From Trichomonas vaginalis G3 (lineage: Eukaryota > Parabasalia > Trichomonadida > Trichomonadidae), in contig NC_067204.1 in the NCBI RefSeq assembly GCF_026262505.1, positions 16,532,165 to 16,596,164 on the forward strand: a DNA stretch of 64,000 nt, written 5' to 3'. How positions within the stretch are numbered: the first letter of the stretch is position 1; every line of letters begins with the position of its first letter. Positions 51,401 to 60,199 of the stretch are shown here, piece by piece. Made by a program: the position numbers and the translations under genes. Under the pieces are notes generated by a model. It searched no databases and was not told the DNA's origin. It worked only from the letters and a program-made list of their open reading frames with translations.

Positions 51401-54185
51401 GGTTTTTCCCATCATTATCTTTTTCATTGATATTATACATGTGAAATAAGAAGTTCAGCTGCTTCTTTACTTTCATATAATAGCTGCAAAATGAGCAGGT
51501 ATTTCCATTATAATCTTTTTCATTGATATTTGCACCATGTGAATAAGAACGTTCGGCTGTTTCTTTACTATTTTACTTACTGCAATATGAAGAGCGGTTC
51601 TTCCATCACTATCTTTTTCATTGATATTTACCATGTGAAATAAGAACTTCAGCTATTCCTTTACTATTATCTATTGCTGCAAAATGAAGAGCGGTTTTTT
51701 CCATCATAATCTTTTTCATTGATATTTCACCATGTGAAATAAGAAGTTCGGCTGTTTCTTTGCTATTATTTTCTGCTGAATTATGAAGAGCGGTTTGTCC
51801 AAAATTATCTTTTTCATTGATATTTATATCATGTGAAATAAGAAATTCAGCTATTTCTTTACTATTATTTCCTGTTGCAATATGAAGACGGTTTTTCCCA
51901 ACTTCATCTTTTTCATTGATATTTATACCATGTGAAATAAAAGTTCAGCCATTTCTTTACTATTATTTCCTGTTGCAATATGAAGAGCGGTTCTCCATAT
52001 TTACCTTTTTCATTGATATTTATACCATGTGAAATAAGAAGTTCAGCTGCTTCTTTACTTTCATATAATGCTGCAAAATGAAGAGCGGTATTTCCATTAT
52101 AATCTTTTCATTGATATTTGCCATGTGAAATAAGAAGTTCGGCTGTTTCTTTACTATTTTCACTTACTGCAATATGAAGAGCGGTTCTTCCATCATACTC
52201 TTTTTCATTGATATTTATACCATGTGAAATAAGAACTTCAGCTATTCCTTTACTATTATATATTGCTGCAAAATGAAGAGCGGTTTTCCATCATAATCTT
52301 TTTCATTGATATATTTGCACCATGTGAAATAAGAAGTTCGGCTGTTTCTTTACTATTTTCACTTACTGCAATATGAAGAGTGTTTTTCCATCACTATCTT
52401 TTTCATTGATATTTTATACCATGTGAAATAAGAACTTCAGCTATTCCTTTACTATTATATATTGCTGCAAATGAAGAGCGGTTTTTCTCATATCTTTTTT
52501 ATTGAATTTATACCATGTGAAATAAGAAGTTCGGCTGTTTCTTTGCTATTATTTTCTGCTGAATTATGAAGAGAGGTTTGTCCATCTTCATCTCTTTTAT
52601 TGTATTTTATACCATGTGAAATAAGAAGTTCGGTCTTTACTATTTTATACGCAATTTCTTTCACTATCTTTTTTCATTGATATTATACCATGTGAAATAA
52701 GAACTTCAGCTATTCCTTTACTATTATATATTGCTGCAAAATGAAGAGCGGTTTTTCCATCATAATCTTTTTCATGATATTTGCACCATGTGAAATAAGA
52801 AGTTCGGCTGTTTCTTTACTATTTTCACTTACTGCAATGATGAGAGCGGTTCTTCCATCACTATCTTTTTCATTGATATTTGCACCATGTGAAATAAGAA
52901 GTTCGGCTATTTCTTTACTATTTTCACTTACTGCAATATGAAGAGTGGTTTTTCCATCACTATCTTTTTCATTGATATTTATACCATGTGAAATAAGAAC
53001 TTCAGCTATTCCTTTACTATTATATATTGCTGCAAAATGAAGAGCGGTTTTTTCCATCATAATCTTTTTTATTGATATTTATACCATGTGAAATAAGAAG
53101 TTCGGCTGTTTCTTTGCTATTATTTTCTGCTGAATTATGAAGAGAGGTTTGTCCATCTTCATCTCTTTTATTGATATTTATACCATGTGAAATAAGAAGT
53201 TCGGCTATTTCTTTACTATTTTCACTTACTGCAATATGAAGAGTGGTTTTTCCATCACTATCTTTTTCATTGATATTTATACCATGTGAAATAAGAACTT
53301 CAGCTATTCCTTTACTATTATATATTGCTGCAAAATGAAGAGCGGTTTTTCCATCATAATCTTTTTCATTGATATTTGCACCATGTGAAATAAGAAGTTC
53401 GGCTGTTTCTTTGCTATTATTTTCTGCTGAATTATGAAGAGCGGTTTGTCCAAAATTATCTTTTTCATTGATATTTATATCATGTGAAATAAGAAATTCA
53501 GCTATTTCTTTACTATTATTTCCTGTTGCAATATGAAGAGCGGTTTTTCCAACTTCATCTTTTTCATTGATATTTATACCATGTGAAATAAGAAGTTCAG
53601 CCATTTCTTTACTATTATTTCCTGTTGCAATATGAAGAGTGGTTTCTCCATATTTACCTTTTTCATTGATATTTATACCATGTGAAATAAGAAGTTCGGC
53701 TGTTTTATTACTATTTTCACTTACTGCAATATGAAGAGCGGTTCTTCCATCACTATCTTTTTCATTGATATTTATACCATGTGAAATAAGAACTTCAGCT
53801 ATTCCTTTACTATTATATATTGCTGCAAAATGAAGAGCGGTTTTTCCATCATAATCTTTTTCATTGATATTTGCACCATGTGAAATAAGAAGTTCGGCTG
53901 TTTCTTTACTATTTTCACTTACTGCAATATGAAGAGTGGTTTTTCCATCACTATCTTTTTCATTGATATTTATACCATGTGAAATAAGAACTTCAGCTAT
54001 TCCTTTACTATTATATATTGCTGCAAAATGAAGAGCGGTTTTTCCATCATAATCTTTTTCATTGATATTTGCACCATGTGAAATAAGAAATTCGGATGTT
54101 TCTTTACAATTATTCAATGCTGCAAAATGAAGTGCAGTTTTTCCATCACTATCTTTTTCATTGATATTTGCACCATTTGATATGA
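45489..54185 (-). repeat. Ankyrin satellite: ~88 near-identical 99-bp modules in higher-order blocks
   Basis: The modules fall into a few types: DYDGKTALHFAAIYNSKGIA, DSDGKTTLHIAVSENSKEIA, DEDGQTSLHNSAENNSKETA and DYNGNTALHFAALYESKEAA. They recur in the same order, giving blocks of about five to seven modules (roughly 500-700 bp) repeated many times. Copies of one type are almost identical in DNA, including third codon positions, which points to recent amplification or gene conversion rather than old ankyrin divergence. Modules nearest both ends are more divergent. Confidence 0.9.
49861..53053 (-). other. Indel-dense block inside the ankyrin satellite
   Basis: Relative to identical modules outside the block, single-base changes appear every 50-150 bases: an extra A at ~49,861 (ATTTAGCACC), a lost G at ~49,984, lost bases at ~50,197 and ~50,288, and an extra T at ~53,052, where the block ends. 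Both borders are abrupt. The clean frames on either side argue for a sequence-quality problem in the least unique part of the repeat. Confidence 0.75.
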
Positions 54186-55077
54186 AATATTCACAAATAG
54201 ATGGAATATTAAACATCACTGAGATATTAAAACATTCGTTAACATCATTAGTTTGATCAAAATAAACTAAAAAAGATTCAAGATTATTATGCAATCCGCA
54301 ATCATACAAATCAATCTTTATATTGTATTCATTCATCAAGAATGTAACAAAATCAATGTTGTGTGAAATAATTGCATATTCCATGCATCCTTCTTCTGGT
54401 GTTTGATATTTCAAACATTCACTCATGATCTCTGCATTTCCTCCTAAAAATGAAAATTGTAAACATGTTTGAGTTATTTCTGAGCTGAATTTCGTTCTTA
54501 ATAACTTGAAACAATCAACTGCTCCATGGTAACAACATAATTCAAGAAATGAATATCCTTCCATAGAAAATGGATATAAATTGCTTTTAAGTATTTGATC
54601 GTTATCAAATCCTTCTATTTCCGTGAATACTATGAATCTTTCTAAGTCATTATACATAATTGCTTTGTAAATTGTGTCTGCCGTATAAATTTCCAGATTT
54701 TCTGATTTAATTTCTTCAAAATCATAGGATTTGTCTAATTTAATACCATATTCTTTATAAAACAGGAAGTTTGGAATAAGTTTAACATTGTTGACCTCTT
54801 CCACATGATAATCATCAGATCTGAATTTGGCAAGTGATAAATATGACTTTGTATAGCGATTATTATACGGAATTATATCTAAAATATCTCCCATAATCTT
54901 TTTTGGTGAGCATTTCTTTGAATCAATCAATTCTGTTTTGATCATTTTGTAAATTTCTTTTAATTCTTCTTCTTTGTCCGTTTTCAGCTGATACAACGCA
55001 ATATATGAATCAATGTAGTATTTATAGACACTTCACAGTTCGCTGAATTTATTTGGATGAATGTCTTCGTTGGACAT

Positions 55078-55997
55078 CAATAATTTTTTTAAAAGGACAC
55101 ATTTGCCTTTTAATATATAAATATCTTTTAAACTCATTAGAAGAAACAAATATTATGTTAGATATGTGAAAAACAATGGCCTCAAAGATTTCGGATTTAA
55201 TTTATGAATTTTAATTAAGTTCATAGATATGAAATGACACCACAACAATAGAAAAGTCGAAAGCAATAAGATTTTCAGCCAGATGATTATATTTGAACTC
55301 AAACGTATCAAATTACTTCTTGCCCAATTGAATTGAATGAAGTTTGGTGATCTGTAGTGTGAAGACATAAACTCACAACAACACTTATGGCAAAAAAATC
55401 AAATTTGATATTATATATTTTCGGTCCAGCGTACCCATCTTCGGCAAATTAAACATGTGTTGGCTATATGATATGAGTTCATTCAAGCTCTTTGAGGTTT
55501 TTGGAGGGGTTCTATCTTAAATTGTTCGGAAAAGCATATACAATGTATCCTGATTCCCATTGTATTATAATAACCAAACAATAAGTTTTCTGTGATTTTT
55601 GATGATATTTAAATAATAAATGATTTGAAAAATTGAATTTTTCGCTATTTGGTTGGCGCATTGTGTCAACCAAATAGTGAATAATAATATGTGTTTACTT
55701 AAAATTTGATTTAAATTTCTGAACGACATGACTGTCATATAGAATTTCGTATTGGCAATGGTTCAAAAGCCAGCCGCCCTATTTTTTTAATATAATAATA
55801 AAGACTCTTATTTATCTGACTATATTTCACACATTTTGTAATCTCTGAAGATCATATAATGCTATCATATAAGAAATGTCCCATGAAACTGACTGCATAA
55901 GGGGCTTAGTACCTTAGGATCGAGAGAATGTCAGAAAGTGGTAAGTGCACACTTAAGCAATTAAAAATATTTTGTATTATATATAAAAATATTTACT
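55078..55997. other. Intergenic region with dispersed repeats and a hairpin
   Basis: Holds a block at ~55,370-55,440 (GGCAAAAAAATCAAATTTGA) that matches 43,657-43,710 in direct orientation. A hairpin at 55,641-55,681 has arms around CTATTTGGTTG with two mismatches. The segment ~55,731-55,775 (GACTGTCAT...GGCAATGGTTC) matches ~45,056-45,100 inverted, and AATAAAGACTCTTATTT near 55,798 matches ~43,552 inverted. No gene. Confidence 0.65.
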
Positions 55998-58709
55998 TTA
56001 TAATCTTTGAGACATATCTGGATCTGGGAGATCTGGGATTGATTTAGCATATTTGAGAGCTCTTTCTCTTTCATTTTCTTCTGCCTTCTTTCTCAATATA
56101 TCGCATTTCTTGATGATCTTCTTTATGCGTTCGATATATTTATTGTAGTAGTCGATTCTCTTGTAGTCATTTTGAGCTTCTTGTTTGGAAAGCTCGTACA
56201 ACTCTAGAGCTCTATTCAACTGCGAAACCCACATGTCAACCATAGAAACTCTGAGTTTGGATCTCTCTGTCACATGTGAAGAAGAATTAGTTTCAACACT
56301 CTTGAACAAAGAGTTTGCGAGGAAATCTCTGAACATGATTCTGTCTGGTTCCAATTGAATCATGTACTCAGCCATTTCAAGGCATCTGTCGTATTTCTGA
56401 GATGCTTTGTACGCTTGAAATGCTCCTGCGAACAAACCAGTATTTGTTCTTTCGTAGTGTTCTTTGTTGCAAGCTTCGAATTCCTTTGCAGCCTGATCAG
56501 GATCTCTTCCGTTGTTATCCATTGATCCAATACCTCCTCCTGTGAGGTAAGCGTTCGCAAGACATTCAGCCGGACCTGGCAATCTCTCCATGTTCTCTTT
56601 AACGAGTCTCAAGTATTGGATTGTGTCTTTCGCTGCTCCTCTCAACAACCAACACAAAGCGAGTCCAGAAGCAGCAGAAATGCAGTATTTATTGCCTCTC
56701 AAAGCTGCGTGGTAAAATGATGTTGCTTTATCTAAGTTGTGGAGTCTTTCTGACTGTTGGAGATTTGGCTTCTGCGAATCGATTAAATAAGCATTTGCCA
56801 AGTAAACATTTGCCGTCAAATATCCGTCAGAAAAGTTGGAAGAAGAAGAGTTAGGAACAATGTTTGTTGTGAGTTTTCTGACTTCATCTGCGTATTGCAT
56901 TGAAACTCTTGGCTTCGAATGCAAGTATAAGTCCGCGAGATAAAGCATTGCTCTGATCTTCTGTTCAGGGCATTCTTCATCGACAGTCTTGAAGTATTGT
57001 TCGGCTGTCAAATAATCTTTTTCTGCGACAGAAATGACACCGAGTCTGAGGTATGGTTCTGGGAATCTTGGGAAGTCTTCTGTCAATTTCGTGTAGTATT
57101 CCTTTGCATCTTTAAGACGACCGAGTGTTTCCATGCATCTGCCAATGTTGAATCTAACAATTGCATTCGATTTGTTGGAAACAGATTCGAAGGTCTTCAA
57201 TGCTTCTGGATACTTCTCAAGCTCGAACTGTGAGATGCCAAGGAAGGTGAGCGTCTGATCATCTGGCTTCATGTTGTTTTGTTCGAGTAATGCAACAGAA
57301 GATTTGAGATTTGAATACGCGGAATCGTATTCAAGAGTTTTGAGACACAACCAGCCGAGTGTTGAGTGTACTTTGTAGAGATCTTTGAAGGTCTTGCCTT
57401 GGGAGAGTCTGATGGCTTCGGAAAGTTGGGCTTTGGCCTGGTTTGCCGTGTCTGTCTTGTTATCGTTTTTATATGCTTGGGCGAGAGCCATGCCAAGGAC
57501 GAAATGGGGCTCGAACTGGGTTGTATAGCTTGCAATAACTGGCTTTAGGTAGTCAATGGCCACCTTGTACTTGCCAATGGCTACAGAAAGATGAGAGATT
57601 GCAAATTGAGCTTGGAGATGGTCCTTGTAGACGTTAAGGACTTCCTGGTAGTAATCGATTAATTCCTCTGGTGTCTTCTTGCCAGTATAATGCCAGTATC
57701 TGGCTAATTGGAATAACGCTTCTGCTTTGAATTCGACTTGGCGCTTAGGAATGTCTTCGTAGAGAGCACCAGCGAGTTTGACGAACTTTTTGTCCTTCTT
57801 CTTTTCTTGTAATTTGATGTTTTCGAAACGAAGTTGTAATTCTAAGATTCTTAATGCAATTGATTTGCTGTTGACCTTCTTGGCAGCTTCGTAGTACTGA
57901 ACAAGACTGGCCTTATCGAGTAAAATAAGTCTGATAAGAACTGTAAGGTTTGTTGGATCAATTTCGAGACATCTCTTGTATGCAAGAATAGCATCGTCAC
58001 GCTTATCGAGCTTTTCTAAGCACATGCCAATTGCAAGACGAATTAATGGGAAAGCAGGAATGGAAGTGTTGAATAATTTCTTAAATTCTTGAAATGCGCC
58101 TTGATATTCGCCCATTGCGAACTGTAATAAGCCATTTGCCAAACTAAGGAATGGAACAAGGTTAAAAATCTTTGTAATATCGTTAATAGCTTGGTCTTCA
58201 TTTGACTTCTTATCACTGCCCTGTTGGCGCTTTGATTGTTCAAAAAGAGAGAGACCTGTATCGTAGTAATCATTAGCAGTCTTAAGGTTTCCACGGTATA
58301 ATTCGAAGAAACATCTTGCAAGCCAAATGAAGAAATATCTGTAATCAAGGGCCCATGCTTGTCTGATAGTTTCTTCAACACGATTTTCATCTGCTTCTGA
58401 GTCATTTGGCGACCTTAAACAGTTTTGTAAGTAGTAAAGTGATAAATGTACGCGTGGAATGTAGATATTTTTGATCTTTTCCTGAGAGAAATGAGTCAGG
58501 AAATCAACAAATTCCTTATGGAAGCCATTGTGCTGTAAAGCTGTTGCAACCATTTCAATTGTAACAGTATCTTGGCAACCAGAGCTTTTCATGCTTGATA
58601 CAACTTCATTAACAACATCAGGTGTTGTTAAATACTCTATCATTTGATCAAGAGTGAAAGTACGATCACTTTCATTTGGAAGACTCCTCCTGAGCAAATC
58701 GTCACTCAT
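55998..58709 (-). CDS. CTR9-like Paf1 complex subunit
   Basis: 903 residues from the ATG of MSDDLLRRSLPNES; the frame stays open 15 codons further upstream through A and C homopolymers, which are taken as leader. The protein is a long array of TPR units from ~residue 95 to 830, for example RYFFIWLARCFFELYRGNLK, AIGMCLEKLDKRDDAILAYK and FNIGRCMETLGRLKDAKEYY, and ends with a lysine/glutamate-rich coiled coil (KYIERIKKIIKKCDILRKKA). The repeat spacing and total length match CTR9, the scaffold of the Paf1 transcription-elongation complex in the nucleus. Another TPR scaffold cannot be excluded without a profile search. The gene is on its own strand block with unrelated neighbours. Confidence 0.8.
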   Translation of the reverse strand: MSDDLLRRSLPNESDRTFTLDQMIEYLTTPDVVNEVVSSMKSSGCQDTVTIEMVATALQHNGFHKEFVDFLTHFSQEKIKNIYIPRVHLSLYYLQNCLRSPNDSEADENRVEETIRQAWALDYRYFFIWLARCFFELYRGNLKTANDYYDTGLSLFEQSKRQQGSDKKSNEDQAINDITKIFNLVPFLSLANGLLQFAMGEYQGAFQEFKKLFNTSIPAFPLIRLAIGMCLEKLDKRDDAILAYKRCLEIDPTNLTVLIRLILLDKASLVQYYEAAKKVNSKSIALRILELQLRFENIKLQEKKKDKKFVKLAGALYEDIPKRQVEFKAEALFQLARYWHYTGKKTPEELIDYYQEVLNVYKDHLQAQFAISHLSVAIGKYKVAIDYLKPVIASYTTQFEPHFVLGMALAQAYKNDNKTDTANQAKAQLSEAIRLSQGKTFKDLYKVHSTLGWLCLKTLEYDSAYSNLKSSVALLEQNNMKPDDQTLTFLGISQFELEKYPEALKTFESVSNKSNAIVRFNIGRCMETLGRLKDAKEYYTKLTEDFPRFPEPYLRLGVISVAEKDYLTAEQYFKTVDEECPEQKIRAMLYLADLYLHSKPRVSMQYADEVRKLTTNIVPNSSSSNFSDGYLTANVYLANAYLIDSQKPNLQQSERLHNLDKATSFYHAALRGNKYCISAASGLALCWLLRGAAKDTIQYLRLVKENMERLPGPAECLANAYLTGGGIGSMDNNGRDPDQAAKEFEACNKEHYERTNTGLFAGAFQAYKASQKYDRCLEMAEYMIQLEPDRIMFRDFLANSLFKSVETNSSSHVTERSKLRVSMVDMWVSQLNRALELYELSKQEAQNDYKRIDYYNKYIERIKKIIKKCDILRKKAEENERERALKYAKSIPDLPDPDMSQRL

Positions 58710-58728
58710 TTTTTTTTTTGGGGGGGGG
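58709..58728. repeat. Adjacent T11 and G9 homopolymers at the CTR9 start
   Basis: On the plus strand eleven T are followed by nine G directly before the CTR9 ATG (read on the minus strand as C9 then A11). G/C runs of this length are unusual in such AT-rich DNA. They could be error-prone in sequencing or act as a leader element. Confidence 0.8.
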
Positions 58729-59311
58729 TCTAAAAAAATAACAAAAATAAACAAATAGATATATTACGCAAAAAACCATATATACTATTTTTGATTATCA
58801 CATATCTCATCATATATGTCTCATGCTTAAGCTTAAGTTGATTTATTCTATCTATATGAGGCTTTTATCAGACTAGAAACAGTGAAGGTACATGTAGATG
58901 AGAAATCCTTTATAAAGGTGAAGTACTCGAATTAATAGTAATTATAAGCGGCCAATCTCTTTAATATTTTATCAAACAAGCCTTCAATGGGATATTGCAG
59001 CAAAACATAGCCATCTATACTTTCCCAACGCATTTTGATTGGGATAGACTCTATTTGGGCATTATATTTTGTAATATTCAGTATATGCCGTTATAAGCTA
59101 TTCACACTAATGTGATAGCTTCTAAATCGAATGAAATCATAATTTACTTATACAGAAACATACATTTGAAAACTAAATTTCAAATCAAAAGTTTATGGTC
59201 AAAATTTTTGCTCGAAAGTAAGATATGAAAATCAAGTTCAAGTGATAAATAATCAGCTTAAATATAAACCAAATAGGCTAATACATTTCGATAATATAAA
59301 AATTAAACAGT
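58729..59311. other. Intergenic region between HMG/ankyrin ORF and CTR9
   Basis: AT-rich spacer with no recognised gene, repeat or structured element. Confidence 0.5.
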
Positions 59312-59968
59312 TTAAATCTTCAACATTGGTTTAATTTCTTTGTATGTTTCGCCATGTTGATTCTTTGCTTCTTTATCAGCTCCAACAAAAATAAGAGATT
59401 CAATAACATCTTGATTATTAGATTTAGTTGATGCAGCAAGGAGGGGAGTATATTGAAATTCATCGTTAGCTTCTAAATTTGCACCAACATAAACAAGATA
59501 ATTAACAATTTCAAGATGACCACTACGGGCGGCGATAATGAGTGGAGTTCTTTCATGACTATCGAGTGATTCTTTATCACAGCCACATTCAATGAGAGAT
59601 TTAACGAGTCTAAGATTCCCTCTTTCACATGCTTCGTGAAGTACATTCCCTCGAATGAATGGTAACCCAGACCTATTTAATTTTTTCCAAAGTCCTTCTT
59701 CGCATGCTCGTAACATTACTTTTTGATATCCTTGGGATGATAATAAATCAAGGTAATTGTAGATATCTTCAAAATCATTTGAATCCTTGAGGTTTTGGAT
59801 AATACTTTCTTGTTCCACCGCCTTAACATATGGCAGTTTTTCTTCCTCTGTCATATTCGACCACATCTCGCCTAATTTTTTAGCTATTTCACCATATGTT
59901 ATACCTGGATATTGCTCTTTAATTTGGGGACGCACTTCCTTGCAGAAGACTATAAAAGGACTTATCAA
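59312..59968 (-). pseudogene. HMG-box/ankyrin fusion without an ATG
   Basis: The frame gives an HMG box over the first ~55 codons (ISPFIVFCKEVRPQIKEQYP, then EIAKKLGEMWSNMTEEEKLP), a linker (DFEDIYNYLDLLSSQGYQKV) and three to four ankyrin repeats (GNVLHEACERGNLRLVKSLI; RTPLIIAARSGHLEIVNYLV), ending with a charged tail. HMG boxes bind or bend DNA; ankyrin repeats bind proteins. No ATG precedes the HMG box in this frame: it opens from a TAA upstream through KISISRLISPF. An ATG at 60,023-60,021 (MAISICLHLFF) is in another frame. No trichomonad intron signals are visible. So the start is lost or one indel hides it. It is divergent from the ankyrin gene at 60,200. Confidence 0.6.
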
Positions 59969-60178
59969 ACGCGATATAGAAATTTTGATTAAAAAATAAA
60001 TGCAAACAAATTGATATTGCCATGTATCATTTTCTTAGACAAAAACCATTGAAATAGTATTTTTATTTATCGTATATATAAATGAGAAATCGTTAATTTT
60101 CATTTTGATGGATTTCGAAATATACTTAAATACAACTGTTATTTAATAACAGTTACTTATTGCTTTTATCGTTGACAT

Positions 60179-60185
60179 TCATTCT
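60179..60185 (+). promoter_or_regulatory. Inr-like element of the third ankyrin gene
   Basis: TCATTCT lies with its A 19 bases before the ATG at 60,200 and fits the trichomonad initiator pattern. Confidence 0.45.
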
Positions 60186-60199
60186 GAAAACATTTTTTA

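Larger units (their letters stand above)
45489..55077 (-). pseudogene. Giant DUF3447-ankyrin protein, about 3,200 codons, interrupted
   Basis: The family start MSNEDIHPNKFSEL is encoded by the ATG at 55,077, but TGA at 55,035-55,033 (codon 15) stops it; the frame continues open after it as SVYKYYIDSYIALYQLKTDK. Residues to ~300 are DUF3447 (LELCCYHGAVDCF; AIISHNIDFVTFLM). About 88 ankyrin modules follow. The open parts are 53,020-54,996 (658 codons) and 45,489-49,907 (1,472 codons); between them 49,861-53,053 carries many single-base indels. After the stop at 45,489 a decayed module continues in another frame (KTTLHIALRYNSKEIV). CCTTTT 55,096-55,091 (minus strand) lies shortly before the ATG and resembles the trichomonad M5 promoter motif. 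It may be one very large gene with assembly errors or a recent pseudogene. Confidence 0.75.

Noticed and set aside
52741..52941. Plus-strand frame over the ankyrin satellite
   Set aside because: Antisense of ankyrin modules.
57269..57535. Frames on both strands inside CTR9
   Set aside because: Shadows of the long TPR reading frame.
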